NCBI GenBank assembly: GCA_035629075.1
Contig: DASPIK010000095.1
Span: 1 to 64,000, forward strand
From: JAEZPW01 sp035629075
GTDB taxonomy: Bacteria > Acidobacteriota > Terriglobia > Terriglobales > Acidobacteriaceae
Direction: 5' to 3'
DNA: 64,000 nt
In this document: in pieces, positions 1 through 8,975 of the stretch
Layout: each line of letters opens with the position of its first letter
How positions within the stretch are numbered: position 1 is the stretch's first letter
The notes under the pieces: model-generated
Told to the model about the DNA's origin: nothing
The model's database searches: none
Seen by the model: only the letters and a program-made list of their open reading frames with translations
Program-made: the position numbers and the translations under genes

Positions 1-185
1 GGTATTCGGTTACTGCCACTTTGGTCGGGGTGGTTGAAAACGCCGATCCGACCGGCAAGAATCCCGGTAAGCCCGGATTCGGACACATGGGCATGTTCAA
101 CGTTCTACTTAAAATCAGGTCAGCAACGAACATCGTAGCTACACCGGTTCGCAAGGAAAGTCGCGTCGGCACTCCGGCGCTGTAG
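1..185 (+). CDS. C-terminal end of an unrecognised protein (partial)
   Basis: An open frame enters from the left edge (first full codon at base 3) and stops with TAG at 183-185, giving about 60 residues. The visible tail includes GFGHMGMFNVLLKI followed by a polar end. I do not recognise a domain; the GFGH segment followed by a hydrophobic strand resembles the end of small secreted acidobacterial proteins, which is only an impression. The start and most of the protein lie outside the window. Confidence 0.45.
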   Translation, partial: YSVTATLVGVVENADPTGKNPGKPGFGHMGMFNVLLKIRSATNIVATPVRKESRVGTPAL

Positions 186-530
186 CTAAACCGAATGTCA
201 GTTGCCGAGCGCTAACGCGGCCACCCGCAGTGAGATCAACCGGAAGATCGAGTGCCGTGCGCGGCTTCCGTCGTGCCTACGGCACCTTTTTGTTAGGGTC
301 TCGGTTATCGCCCGGCACTGAAAGCCGGGCGATCTTCCTCCGTCCCTTGCGGGACGGTTTTGAGTTGCGTTGATGCTCACGTACAGCGGGAACGGCCGTA
401 AGTTCCGTTGATGTTCACGCGAAGCAGGGACTCCCGTGAGTTCCGTGGACGTCCACGTACAGCGGGTACGCCCAGGAGTTCCGTTGATGCTTACGTTCAG
501 CAGAGAGAACAACGTCTTCAGAGATGATGT
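186..530. other. Gene-free spacer with hairpins and a tandem repeat
   Basis: No convincing gene lies between the partial protein and the racemase gene. The left half carries inverted repeats: 241-246 with 265-270, 273-277 with 281-285 followed by a T-run, a perfect 10-bp stem at 307-316/324-333, and a 6-bp stem at 341-346/351-356. These resemble REP-type extragenic palindromes. The right half is the 38-bp tandem repeat listed separately. Confidence 0.6.
363..514. repeat. Four tandem copies of a degenerate 38-bp repeat
   Basis: Copies begin exactly at 363, 401, 439 and 477, each 38 bp long. Each starts AGTTSCGTKGATG-like and carries a CACGT/CACGC-like core in the first half. Copies differ at several positions, so this is an old array and not a recent slippage product. 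The array ends next to the 3' end of the racemase gene, which runs toward it from the right. Function unknown. Confidence 0.75.
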
Positions 531-1238
531 TCATGCTTTCGCACCTGCGCCTTGTACTGCCCGCCTCAGCGCTGCCCTTGCGAGTAAGCGCGTGGAATCG
601 AGTGTCGGCAGAGGCGAATTCGCGTCGTTCATGATCAGCGGTATCTCGGTGCAGCCGAGTACGACGGCATCACAGCCGTCATCTTTTAGTCGTCCTATCA
701 CTTGCTGAAAATAAGCGATCGACTCGGGCCTGAACACGCCATAAACCAACTCATCGAAGATGATGCGGTTGATCTCTTCGCGCTCAGCGGTGTTCGGGCG
801 GACATACTCCAACCCAATCGCCTTCAGCTTTTCCGGATAGACTTCGCTTTCGACCAGATAACGGGTTCCCGTCAGGCCAATGCGCCGGAATCCACGCTCG
901 ACTGCTTGTGCCGCGACGACCTCGGCGATGTGCAACCAGGGCAGTGGTGACTTGGGTTGAACATATGGCAGCGCTTGGTGAATGGTGTTGTCGGGACAGA
1001 TCAGGAACTTGGCGCCAATCTGCGCGAGTTTATTCGCGGATGAGAGCATCAAATCCGCGACGCCCTGCCAATCTCCACGGTAAATGCACTTCATGTACTC
1101 GCCGAGCGAGTGCGTGTGCATCGAGACCTCGGGATGATCGTGTGGGCCGAGAAGCTGCGCTCCTTCCACGCAGATCGTGCGATAACAAAGCGATGCGCCT
1201 TCGGCGGAGCAAGCGACGATTCCAATGTGGTCGGGCAT
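531..1238 (-). CDS. Aspartate/glutamate racemase family protein
   Basis: A 235-residue protein of the usual length for the Asp/Glu/hydantoin racemase superfamily, cytosolic enzymes that interconvert amino-acid enantiomers using two cysteines as acid and base. The first catalytic cysteine is in ICPDNTIHQ (Cys81) and the second in VVLGCTEIPLI (Cys196), so both are present. The spacing C-P-D-N-T differs from the more common C-x-N-T. No signal peptide is visible. The gene stands alone, so the substrate cannot be inferred from neighbours. The family assignment is secure; racemase versus related lyase or isomerase activity is not. Confidence 0.85.
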   Translation of the reverse strand: MPDHIGIVACSAEGASLCYRTICVEGAQLLGPHDHPEVSMHTHSLGEYMKCIYRGDWQGVADLMLSSANKLAQIGAKFLICPDNTIHQALPYVQPKSPLPWLHIAEVVAAQAVERGFRRIGLTGTRYLVESEVYPEKLKAIGLEYVRPNTAEREEINRIIFDELVYGVFRPESIAYFQQVIGRLKDDGCDAVVLGCTEIPLIMNDANSPLPTLDSTRLLARAALRRAVQGAGAKA

Positions 1239-1330
1239 GCAGTTGATTTTACAAACTGCGGGGGCTGCGGGATGGAAACTGGATAGAAAACAGTTTCAGC
1301 GGTCAGCTCTCAGCCGTCAATAAACGAAAA

Positions 1331-1353
1331 GGGCGACCGCGTGGCGGCCGCCC
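1331..1353 (-). terminator. Rho-independent terminator after the sugar permease gene
   Basis: The 10-bp arms 1331-1340 and 1344-1353 pair with one mismatch around a 3-base loop. On the minus strand the stem is followed by TTTT (1327-1330). It lies 22 bases past the stop codon of the FucP-type gene. Confidence 0.7.
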
Positions 1354-1375
1354 TATGATGCTGCGCTTTCGCTGT

Positions 1376-2689
1376 TTACGCCTGCGTTGTTGCCAGTTCG
1401 GGTGTTTCGGTCTTTCTGCGTGAGCCACGGAGACCGAAGTACACGATGTAGAGATAGCAAATCGCGGGCAGGAAGAACGCGTTCTGGATGCCGATGCGAT
1501 CTGCCAGCAGGCCCTGTATCTCGGGGATGATAGCGCCGCCGATGATTGCGGCAACGAGAAGGCCGGAACCCTTGCCGGTCAGTGCGCCCAGTCCGTCGAT
1601 GGACAGCGTGAAGATGCTGGGGAACATGATGGAGTTGAACAGGCCGACACCGAGGATGCTCCACATCGCAACCTGGCCGGTAGTACACATTGAAACAACG
1701 ACCAACGCGGAGGCCATGATGCCGTTGAAGGCGAGAAGCTTGCCGGTAGATACCCTCTGTAACAGCGCCGAACCGATGAAACGCCCGACCATGGCGCCGC
1801 CCCAGTAGTACTTCAGCAGGTCAGCAGCGTCTTTGAGTGAAAGGTTCCCGATTTCGGGACGGTTCAGATAGTTCGTCAGGAAGCTGCCGATGGCGACTTC
1901 GGCTCCGACGTAAACGAAGATGGCTCCAGCACCGAGTACCAAGTGGCGATGGCGCCATACCGAGTCGTTAACCTTGCCGTGAGCCTCGGCCGATGGGATA
2001 TGCGGCAGCTTGAAAAAGGCGATGATGACGGCTAAGACGAAGAGCGCGACAGCAAGACCGATATAGGGGGCTTTGACCGAGGCAGCCTGAGCGATGCGGT
2101 ATGCCTGTAACTTGTCAGGCGTCAAGGCGCTCAATGCTTCGGTGGAAAGCGTCTCGGATGCGGCACCGAGGATCAGGATGCTGCCGAACGTCGGAGCAAG
2201 CGTGGTTCCAAGAGAGTTGAACGCTTGGGTGAGGTTGAGACGGCTGGAAGCCGTACGTGGCGGACCGAGCACCGCGACGTAAGGATTGGCCGAGGTCTGA
2301 AGTACGGTCATGCCACCGGCCAGAATGATCAGTGCCGACAGGAACAGCGGGAAAGACGGTACGCTGGCTGCGGGAACGAATAGCACCGAGCCGATGCCCA
2401 TCGTGATCAGACCGATGACCATGGCACGCTGATAGCCCAGCAGTTCGACGATCTTGCCCGACGGGAACGAGAAGACGAAATAGGCCGAGAAGAAAGCGAA
2501 CTGAACGAGCATCACTTCTGCATAGTTCAGGTCGAAGATGCTCTTCAGGTGCGGGATGAGGATGTCGTTCAAGCAAGTGAGAAATCCCCACATGAAGAAC
2601 AGCGTGGTCACCATAGCCATTGCACCGTAGTTGGTGCTGGCCGGTGCGGCACTGGTAGTAGCAGGTTTGGTGGCGGTTGCTATAGCCAT
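1376..2689 (-). CDS. FucP-type sugar:H+ symporter (MFS, FHS family)
   Basis: A 437-residue inner-membrane protein with about twelve hydrophobic segments. It begins with a short cytoplasmic tail and the FFMWGFLTCLNDILIPHLK helix typical of the fucose/glucose/galactose permeases (FucP, GluP). The LQTSANPYVAVLGPP motif in the middle of the N-terminal half is also characteristic. Members import a monosaccharide with a proton. It is the last gene of the glucan block and runs with the GH16 gene, 51 bases downstream of it, so they may be co-transcribed. Glucose is the likeliest substrate given the beta-glucosidases nearby; that is inference. Confidence 0.88.
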   Translation of the reverse strand: MAIATATKPATTSAAPASTNYGAMAMVTTLFFMWGFLTCLNDILIPHLKSIFDLNYAEVMLVQFAFFSAYFVFSFPSGKIVELLGYQRAMVIGLITMGIGSVLFVPAASVPSFPLFLSALIILAGGMTVLQTSANPYVAVLGPPRTASSRLNLTQAFNSLGTTLAPTFGSILILGAASETLSTEALSALTPDKLQAYRIAQAASVKAPYIGLAVALFVLAVIIAFFKLPHIPSAEAHGKVNDSVWRHRHLVLGAGAIFVYVGAEVAIGSFLTNYLNRPEIGNLSLKDAADLLKYYWGGAMVGRFIGSALLQRVSTGKLLAFNGIMASALVVVSMCTTGQVAMWSILGVGLFNSIMFPSIFTLSIDGLGALTGKGSGLLVAAIIGGAIIPEIQGLLADRIGIQNAFFLPAICYLYIVYFGLRGSRRKTETPELATTQA

Positions 2690-2740
2690 TGAACTCGGGC
2701 TCCCTCAGCTAAGGCGTTGCTTTTCAGTTTTCTCGGTCGG

Positions 2741-3610
2741 TCATTTCCGCGCATAAACGCGAACGTAATCCACAAGCATTGTTTGCGGAAATTGCGTGTT
2801 CTGGTCGGGGCTGCCGGGCCAACCGCCGCCGACCGCTACATTCAACAGCATGAAAAAGGGGTGACTGAATACCCACTGGTTGCCGTTGGTGTCACTTGGT
2901 GTGCGGGTCTGGTAAAGATTCCCGTCGACATAGAAGCGAACGACATTCGGCTCCCATTCGACGGAGAAAACGTGGAAGTCGTCGCTGAAGTTGCCGGATG
3001 GAAGCGTGTAGGAGCCTGTTAATGGGCTGCCTCCGGAATAGCCGGGACCGTGCAGGCTGCCGTGAACGATGTTCGGTTCGCGGCCAATGTTTTCCATGAT
3101 GTCGATCTCGCCGCACGCGGGCCACGATACCGTGGTGATGTCATCGCCGAGCATCCAAAACGCGGGCCACAAACCCTGGCCCGACGGTACCTTGATGCGA
3201 GCCTCAAACCTGCCGTACTTCTGGGTGAACTTGTTTTGGGTCTTGAGGCGCGCCGAGGTGTACTGGCGGGTTTGGCCGTCCGTACCGGTGAAGGTCTCTT
3301 TTATGGCTGTGATGACCAAACTGCCGCCTTGCTGACGCGCGTTTTCGGGACGACTGGTATAGGTCTCAAGCTCGTTGTTGCCCCAACCGTTGCTGCCGGT
3401 GCCAGTCTCCATAGTCCACTTCGTAGAATCGGGGGAGGATCCGTCGGCACCCTCGAACTCGTCGTTCCAGACGAGAGTCCATGTGCCGTTCGTGGGGTAA
3501 GGATCTGGCGTGACCGGTGCGGGTGAGGGCGTTTGCGCAGTCCCTCCGCCACCGCAAGCGAGGTTAGCAGCAAGCCAGAACAAGCAGGTCAGAAGACCGA
3601 GGCGACGCAT
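2741..3610 (-). CDS. GH16 family beta-glucanase lipoprotein (laminarinase-like)
   Basis: Predicted 289-residue secreted endo-glucanase. I chose the ATG at 3610 because it opens a lipoprotein signal (MRRLGLLTCLFWLAANLACGGGG, lipobox LAC) and has a GAGGT-like sequence upstream; the frame extends 56 codons further without a signal. The GH16 signature EIDIMENIG gives the nucleophile, assisting Asp and acid/base (about E168, D170, E173). GRFEARIKVPSGQGLWPAFWML and the C-terminal VDYVRVY motif are also typical. GH16 enzymes of this type cut beta-1,3 or mixed beta-1,3/1,4 glucans. The lipobox cysteine followed by glycines suggests attachment to the outer membrane. It diverges from a LacI gene. Confidence 0.93.
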   Translation of the reverse strand: MRRLGLLTCLFWLAANLACGGGGTAQTPSPAPVTPDPYPTNGTWTLVWNDEFEGADGSSPDSTKWTMETGTGSNGWGNNELETYTSRPENARQQGGSLVITAIKETFTGTDGQTRQYTSARLKTQNKFTQKYGRFEARIKVPSGQGLWPAFWMLGDDITTVSWPACGEIDIMENIGREPNIVHGSLHGPGYSGGSPLTGSYTLPSGNFSDDFHVFSVEWEPNVVRFYVDGNLYQTRTPSDTNGNQWVFSHPFFMLLNVAVGGGWPGSPDQNTQFPQTMLVDYVRVYARK

Positions 3611-3911
3611 CAAGAATGAACCTCGAAATCGTAGTTGGTCGGTGAACGAACGGCAGAGCATCGGGATGCGAGCTGGTGCAGCGGTGCGGAAAGGACAATC
3701 GTGCGAAGCAGAAGGTTCAAGACACAGGTTAACCGTCCTCATCGTGCACCTCCGCTGCGAGCGAGTGTCCGTAGACACGCGTCGGGAAAATAGGCCGTTT
3801 AAACCGGTTTAGGATAGGACATCTCGCATTAAGCCTCAGGCATCGGGAGTTGTCAATTGTTTTGTGAAAAGTCAGACGGTGCGTTGGATCGGCGTGTTAA
3901 GCTTTGATCCG
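3611..3911. promoter_or_regulatory. Divergent promoter region between GH16 and LacI genes
   Basis: About 300 bases separate the GH16 start (minus strand) from the chosen LacI start (plus strand). The only clear element I find is the palindromic operator at 3800-3811. I did not find convincing -35/-10 pairs by eye. Confidence 0.5.
3800..3811. promoter_or_regulatory. LacI-family operator palindrome TAAACCGGTTTA
   Basis: A perfect 12-bp palindrome with a central CG, the usual architecture of LacI/GalR-family operators. It lies between the GH16 gene and the LacI gene at 3912, so it could serve autoregulation and control of GH16. The right half GGTTTA recurs near 8970. Confidence 0.7.
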
Positions 3912-5012
3912 ATGCCCGGGAAAAGCGGAAAAAACGATACGCCTAGTAGGGTTGGCGCGCGCTCGTCTAAGCCTGTCAGCTTGAAAACGCTGGCCGAGCA
4001 CCTTGGGCTTTCTCGCGCGACGATTTCCTTGGTGCTGAACGACTCGCCCGTAGCGAAGGAATTTTCGCAGGCGACACGCGAGCGCATTCTGCAAGCCGCA
4101 CGCGAGTTCAATTACAAGCCGAACTACTTCGCACGCTATCTCAACAATAAGCGGAGCTTTCTGGTCGGCATCATGGTGCCCGACATAGGTGAGGGATATG
4201 ATGCGGCGGTGTTGTCAGGAGTGGAGCGGCAGCTTCTTCATGATCAGTACTTCTATTTCATCGCGGGCCACCAATGGCGGCGTGATCTGATCGAAGAAAC
4301 GGCACGACTGTTCGTCCAGAGAGGCGCGGAAGGCGTGATCTTCGTGAATACGCCTGTTTCGGAGAGTGCCGGCGTTCCGTGCGTGAACATCGGCGGACGA
4401 ACCAAACTCGAAGGCATGACCAACATTCTGATCGATAACTACCATGGAGTACGGCTCGGCTTGGAACACCTAGTGGAACTGGGTCACAAGAAGCTGGCCT
4501 TCTTCAAAGGGCACCCGGGGAGCGCCGATACAGAAGAACGGTGGGAGGGGATCCGCCGAGCTGCGGCGGAACTGGGAGTAGAAATCGATCCTGAGCTGGT
4601 TGTGCAGCTCAACAAGAACGAATTACCGGAGCCGATGAGCGCACAGGACGAAGGCTACTTCTTCGCGAGCAAGCTGCTAGCGCGGAAACGGGATTTCACG
4701 GCCTTGTTTGCATTTAATGATATGTCTGCGATCGGTGCGATCGGGGCGTTCCGCGATGCCGGGTACCGACTGCCCGAGGATATATCGGTTGTCGGGTTTG
4801 ACGACGTGCAGGCGGCTGCGTTCGTTTATCCGCAGTTGACGACGATTCGCCAGCCGCTACGCCATATGGGCGAACTTGCAGCCAAGACGCTGTTGCGGCG
4901 CATCCAGACTGGGGACATGGAACCTGAGGAGATCGTAGTGGAGCCCGAATTGGTAGTCCGAAAGTCGTCCGCAGTAGTCACGGGCGTGCAGGAGTTGGTA
5001 CCCAGAAATTAG
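3912..5012 (+). CDS. LacI family transcriptional regulator (glucan locus)
   Basis: A 366-residue DNA-binding repressor-type protein. The helix-turn-helix and hinge occupy roughly residues 22-75 (VSLKTLAEHLGLSRATISLV, then NYKPNYFARYL and the hinge before the effector domain). The rest is the periplasmic-binding-protein-like effector domain, with VVGFDDVQAAAFVYPQLTTI near the end as in typical members. I prefer ATG 3912; a GTG at 3864 would add 16 residues, and neither has a strong ribosome binding site. Divergent from GH16, with an operator palindrome between them. The effector is probably a glucan-derived sugar, inferred from context only. Confidence 0.9.
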   Translation: MPGKSGKNDTPSRVGARSSKPVSLKTLAEHLGLSRATISLVLNDSPVAKEFSQATRERILQAAREFNYKPNYFARYLNNKRSFLVGIMVPDIGEGYDAAVLSGVERQLLHDQYFYFIAGHQWRRDLIEETARLFVQRGAEGVIFVNTPVSESAGVPCVNIGGRTKLEGMTNILIDNYHGVRLGLEHLVELGHKKLAFFKGHPGSADTEERWEGIRRAAAELGVEIDPELVVQLNKNELPEPMSAQDEGYFFASKLLARKRDFTALFAFNDMSAIGAIGAFRDAGYRLPEDISVVGFDDVQAAAFVYPQLTTIRQPLRHMGELAAKTLLRRIQTGDMEPEEIVVEPELVVRKSSAVVTGVQELVPRN

Positions 5013-5030
5013 TAGAGCGTTTCGAGGTTG

Positions 5031-5057
5031 CCGTCCGGTCACGCCGGACGGCTTTTT
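5031..5057 (+). terminator. Terminator after the first LacI gene
   Basis: Arms CCGTCCGG (5031-5038) and CCGGACGG (5044-5051) pair perfectly and are followed by C and five T. It starts 18 bases after the LacI stop codon. Confidence 0.85.
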
Positions 5058-5085
5058 GTTTGAAAAGGCAGTGCCGTCGAGAAAC

Positions 5086-5114
5086 AAAAAAGGCGGCTCG
5101 CAACGCGAACCGCC
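5086..5114 (-). terminator. Terminator after the first GH30 gene
   Basis: On the minus strand a 10-bp stem (5105-5114 with 5092-5101, one mismatch) around a 3-base loop is followed by six T (5086-5091). It sits 55 bases past the GH30 stop codon. Confidence 0.8.
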
Positions 5115-5169
5115 GGGAGGAGGCGATACGAACAATCGAAGCCGGTGTATTTGCCGGCGTGAAATTCGT

Positions 5170-7410
5170 TTACTGCACTAGAACCGGGACGGTGAGGATT
5201 GCTGGACCACCGGCTTCGGTCACGGCCGTGATTACCATTGTGAAATTCCCGGTAGCGCTCTCACCCGTGATGGTGTAGGTGGCTGTAGCCACAGCACTGT
5301 TGTTGTAGCCCGCGGCAGTCGCGATCGCTTTCAGAGTCTTTGTGGACGAGATGCTGACCGGCGCCGAGTATCTCGTTGATGAAGTCGTTGGTGTGCTGCC
5401 ATCGAGGGTGTAGTAAATGGCCGCTCCGGTAGTGGCGCTTGAAATGGTGACGTTCTGAGCGGACGTATAAGTACCTTCGGCCGGAGCGAACACGGGCGTC
5501 GCTGCAGTTGGCGTGACTGGGGGAGGGTTGGTCGAGCCGCCGCCACCGCCACCACCGCAACTGGTCAGTACGCCAGCGAACAAAATAACTGTCAGGATGC
5601 CAGCCGTTGCAAGATGCTTCTTCGTTCCTCCGACGAACACGATCCCGAACGCTCCAGCTAAAAGCGCGAACCCCGAAGCGCTCCAACGAGTCGAGTTTCG
5701 AACGTTGGCGGCAGACGCGCCCACTGGCTTGATAGTGACCGTAGTGGTCTGAGGCGTGCTGTTTGTAAAGCTGATCGCGGACTGCGCGGCCTCACAAGTG
5801 AGCTTGTTGCTCACCGCGCCGGAGGCGTTCAAAACCTGGCACCCGAGCGTAACGCTCGGCGTGCCAGTCAGCGGAGAAACAGTCAGGTTGACGGAACCGG
5901 TCTGGCCGGCTGCAAGGGACAGGCCGTTCGGTTCGTGTGTGAGAGCAACCTTCGGAGCGGTTGCAGGCGGCCATACGAACGTGGCGATCGAGCCAGCCTT
6001 TACCGTCGCGGTGATGTAGCTTGAGCCCTGTTTGACGTTGAAGGTCTGATCGCTTGCTGCGTTGTTGAACAGATACAGGACGATCGATCCGTCGGGGTTG
6101 CGGAACGCGACATCGTACAAGCCGGCGGGTACGTTCGCATCCGAGTAGATTCGATACGCGCCAGGCATGATGAACTTGCTGGCGTGGCCGAGCACGTAGT
6201 AGTCCAGTTCGGGCTTGAAGCTCGAGGGCTTGCCGTCCTCCCAGTTGACCGTAAGGACGCCGCGGCACGTATCGCAACCGTGTTTGCCTTCCGGCGTTTT
6301 CGCTATCGGACCGTGGTTCTGGTCGAGCACCATGTTCCACAGTACGTAGGCTTTCGCCCAATTGCGCATGACGTTGATCAATTCCTTCGCTCCGTCACCG
6401 AACGCGGTTGACTGGTTCTGCCACGTGCCGCCGGAAGCTTCCGTTTCCCAGATGTCCATATCCGGAAACATGTCATGGACGGTTGACATGACTGATGGGT
6501 CACCGGCGTAGTGATGCCATGCAGATCCGGCCGCATATTGACGGGCTTTCGGATCTTTCAGCACCGCGATCGCGTAGTCGGAGCGATCCCAGTTGTGATC
6601 GTAGACCATGACCTTGGTCTTGATGCCGGCATCGGCGAAGGCAGGGCCGATGTGGTTTCCCAGCAAATCGATCTGATTTTGAACGCTCATCAACATGCCT
6701 GTGTAGCCATCGGGAGCGTAAAGCGGCTCATTCTGCATGGAGATGTAGTGGGTCGGAATGCCTTCGGCTCCATACGCCTTGATGTACTTGACGAAGTACT
6801 GCGCAAACGGAGCATAAGCCTCAGGTTTGAGGTACCCGCTATTACCGTTCGGGCTGCCGAGGAGCGAATTGTTGGACTTCATCCAGGCCGGTGGGCTCCA
6901 GGGGCTGGCCATCATCTTGGTGTTGGGGTTGATAGTCAAGGCCTGCTTGAGCACAGGGATGATGTAAGCCTTGTCGTGTTCGATGGAGAAGTTGGCCAGC
7001 GTCGGATCTGTCTGGCCGGCTGGCATGTCGTCGTACGAATAGAAGTTCAGCGCCAGGTCCGATGCGCCCATCGGCTGACGAATAAAGCTGAGCGCGATGC
7101 CATTGGTGCGATCGAACAACTTCTGCATGGCGTCATTGCGCTGTTCTTCGGTGAGCTTCGTGTAAACGAGCCAAGCTGAAGAGTCAGTGAACGAAGCGCC
7201 GAAGCCGTCGATCTGCTGATAGGTTTTCGATGGGTCAACGGTTATGGTCTGCGAAGCTGACCCGGTCGTGGTTACGTTGAGATCAGCCTGTTTTTGCAGC
7301 TTTTGGCTGAAGTCAGGGGTGGTTTGATAAAACGAGACAGTCTGGGTCTGGGCCGGAACCAAGGGGACCAGGGTCAATAGACAGAGTACTGCGACTAAAG
7401 CCTTCGACAT
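5170..7410 (-). CDS. GH30 family beta-glycosidase with internal membrane hairpin and C-terminal Ig-like domains
   Basis: A 746-residue secreted enzyme. The ATG at 7410 opens a signal peptide (MSKALVAVLCLLTLVPLVPA); the frame extends 12 codons further without one. Residues about 45-480 are a GH30 catalytic domain resembling glucosylceramidase/beta-1,6-glucanase: acid/base Glu in SMQNEP (about E228), nucleophile in WETEAS (about E324), plus ASPWSPPAWMKSN. A beta-sandwich follows, then two hydrophobic stretches around 5580-5670, the second ending TSCGGGGGGG. After these come a chitobiase C-terminal-like domain (YYTLDGSTPTTSS) and a short final strand. The internal membrane/lipobox-like segment is odd for an exported enzyme. 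Not adjacent to other genes on its strand. Confidence 0.9.
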   Translation of the reverse strand: MSKALVAVLCLLTLVPLVPAQTQTVSFYQTTPDFSQKLQKQADLNVTTTGSASQTITVDPSKTYQQIDGFGASFTDSSAWLVYTKLTEEQRNDAMQKLFDRTNGIALSFIRQPMGASDLALNFYSYDDMPAGQTDPTLANFSIEHDKAYIIPVLKQALTINPNTKMMASPWSPPAWMKSNNSLLGSPNGNSGYLKPEAYAPFAQYFVKYIKAYGAEGIPTHYISMQNEPLYAPDGYTGMLMSVQNQIDLLGNHIGPAFADAGIKTKVMVYDHNWDRSDYAIAVLKDPKARQYAAGSAWHHYAGDPSVMSTVHDMFPDMDIWETEASGGTWQNQSTAFGDGAKELINVMRNWAKAYVLWNMVLDQNHGPIAKTPEGKHGCDTCRGVLTVNWEDGKPSSFKPELDYYVLGHASKFIMPGAYRIYSDANVPAGLYDVAFRNPDGSIVLYLFNNAASDQTFNVKQGSSYITATVKAGSIATFVWPPATAPKVALTHEPNGLSLAAGQTGSVNLTVSPLTGTPSVTLGCQVLNASGAVSNKLTCEAAQSAISFTNSTPQTTTVTIKPVGASAANVRNSTRWSASGFALLAGAFGIVFVGGTKKHLATAGILTVILFAGVLTSCGGGGGGGSTNPPPVTPTAATPVFAPAEGTYTSAQNVTISSATTGAAIYYTLDGSTPTTSSTRYSAPVSISSTKTLKAIATAAGYNNSAVATATYTITGESATGNFTMVITAVTEAGGPAILTVPVLVQ

Positions 7411-7579
7411 GAAAACACATCCTCCATCGCTACATGCAACAAACATGCGTCCGGCTGCGAGCTTCGTCCCGGACTGTCTGCCCGGTGCTGACTAGTGTCG
7501 GTGCTCGCTCGGCAGGTACGCCTGTAAATCCAAGTACAACGAAACTATTGAGGCTCTTACTTCATGGGCCCACGTGCTG

Positions 7580-8707
7580 CTAGTAGCAGAGCAGGTGGCC
7601 TCCCGCGAATTCTTCCGGTTGTTCTGCGTCGTCGGGCGCGCGATGACCGCTCTCGGTTCCGAGATATTCGTGCTGGAGGAACCGGTTCAAGTTACTTTTC
7701 ATGACCAAATGCGGTGCAAGAGTGACGCGCATAGTCGGACACTGGCCGTCCATCAGGAAGTCGTGCATGATGCGGAACGCAATACGCCCCTGGCTGTAAG
7801 GCCGCTCATAAATCGTGGCTACGACGTGCCCCGCCTCTATTCGCGGCACGAGCGCGGGGAAGAGATTTGTGCTCAGGATCGTTACCTTGCCCATCAAACC
7901 GGCGTCTTCAACTGCGCGCAGCACCGGTGCACCGTTGCCAGTACTTACGTACAGGCCGTTGATGTCGTTGTGAGCAGAAAGCACTGCAAGGGTCTTCTCG
8001 TAGGCTTCGACTTCGGACTCGTGGTTCTGGATGGGGTCGATCACCACCATGCCTGGGAACAAGGACCGCAATGCCGAGTGGAACGCGTCAACTTTCTCGC
8101 GGTGGTTGGGAACCTCAAGATCACCGCTGGTAACGGCGATCTTTCCCGCACCCTGCAGGAATCGGCCCATGAGTTCAGCAACAAGAGCGCCGCTGGCTGT
8201 GGTATCGACGGAAACGGCCGAAAGTTTGTCTGTGCCTGGGCCGTCGTTGATCAGGCATACGACAGGGATGCGTGAACGAGCAGCGCGGCGAATCATCGGG
8301 TTGAGAGCAGCAAGATCACCGGGAACAACGATGATGCCGTCAACTTCTGCTTGAATCGCTGCCTCGAACGCTTCCTGCTCGCCGATTCCGAGGCGGGGAA
8401 ACATACGATGCTGAATCTCGACGCCAGCCATTTTGAATGGCGTCGCCTCGTGGTCAATGCCGGCGCGAACTGGATCGTAGAATGATGCGATTTCCTGCGG
8501 AGTATTGATGCTGATAACGACGCTGCGCTTCGAGCGCAGATAGCGCGCGGCGAGATTCGGGCGGTAACCCATGGTCTTCGCCATCTGAAGCACACGCGCT
8601 TTCTTCATCGGATTGACGCCCGGCTGGCCGTGAATGGCGCGATGCACAGTCCCGAGGGATAGGCCTAATGCGTCAGCGATGTCCTGTAATGTGACTTTGC
8701 TATCCAT
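7580..8707 (-). CDS. LacI family transcriptional regulator, divergent from the TonB receptor
   Basis: A 375-residue LacI/GalR-type regulator. The ATG at 8707 is preceded by GAAGGG seven bases upstream and puts the helix-turn-helix (VTLQDIADALGLSLGTVHRA) at residues 5-24; an upstream in-frame TTG at 8722 adds only five residues. The effector domain contains AEVDGIIVVPGD and later YERPYSQGRIAFRI, features of the subgroup that responds to sugars. It faces the TonB-dependent receptor across a 529-base region holding several LacI-like operator palindromes, so it probably controls the receptor and itself. Confidence 0.9.
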   Translation of the reverse strand: MDSKVTLQDIADALGLSLGTVHRAIHGQPGVNPMKKARVLQMAKTMGYRPNLAARYLRSKRSVVISINTPQEIASFYDPVRAGIDHEATPFKMAGVEIQHRMFPRLGIGEQEAFEAAIQAEVDGIIVVPGDLAALNPMIRRAARSRIPVVCLINDGPGTDKLSAVSVDTTASGALVAELMGRFLQGAGKIAVTSGDLEVPNHREKVDAFHSALRSLFPGMVVIDPIQNHESEVEAYEKTLAVLSAHNDINGLYVSTGNGAPVLRAVEDAGLMGKVTILSTNLFPALVPRIEAGHVVATIYERPYSQGRIAFRIMHDFLMDGQCPTMRVTLAPHLVMKSNLNRFLQHEYLGTESGHRAPDDAEQPEEFAGGHLLCY

Positions 8708-8822
8708 GGATTCGCCCTTCAATAGCCTTTTACCCCACAGTCACCTCGCTTTGCGATAAAGCAATTTGGTCCAGTTGGGGCGCTGGGTGGCACCAAGATC
8801 GATAATGATTCAGGTGGAAACT

Positions 8823-8834
8823 GGAAACGATTCC
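8823..8834. promoter_or_regulatory. LacI-type operator candidate GGAAACGATTCC
   Basis: A near-perfect 12-bp palindrome with a central CG (five of six arm positions pair). It lies 115 bases upstream of the LacI start at 8707. Its reverse orientation closely matches the site at 9091. Confidence 0.55.
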
Positions 8835-8963
8835 ACACGGCGGAACGGTATCGGAGCGGAGCGCTCTTGTCAAACATTCCTTTTGAAGCTTGTGCGAATG
8901 CAGTTAACCGACGGCTGGCGGCGTCGCGCCAGTCGAATCAGGCACATAAGGCAAACACGCTAG

Positions 8964-8975
8964 TTAATCGGTTTA
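8964..8975. promoter_or_regulatory. Weak LacI-type operator candidate TTAATCGGTTTA
   Basis: Only four of six arm positions pair, but the right half GGTTTA is identical to that of the perfect palindrome at 3800-3811. It may be a degenerate site for either LacI regulator. Confidence 0.3.
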
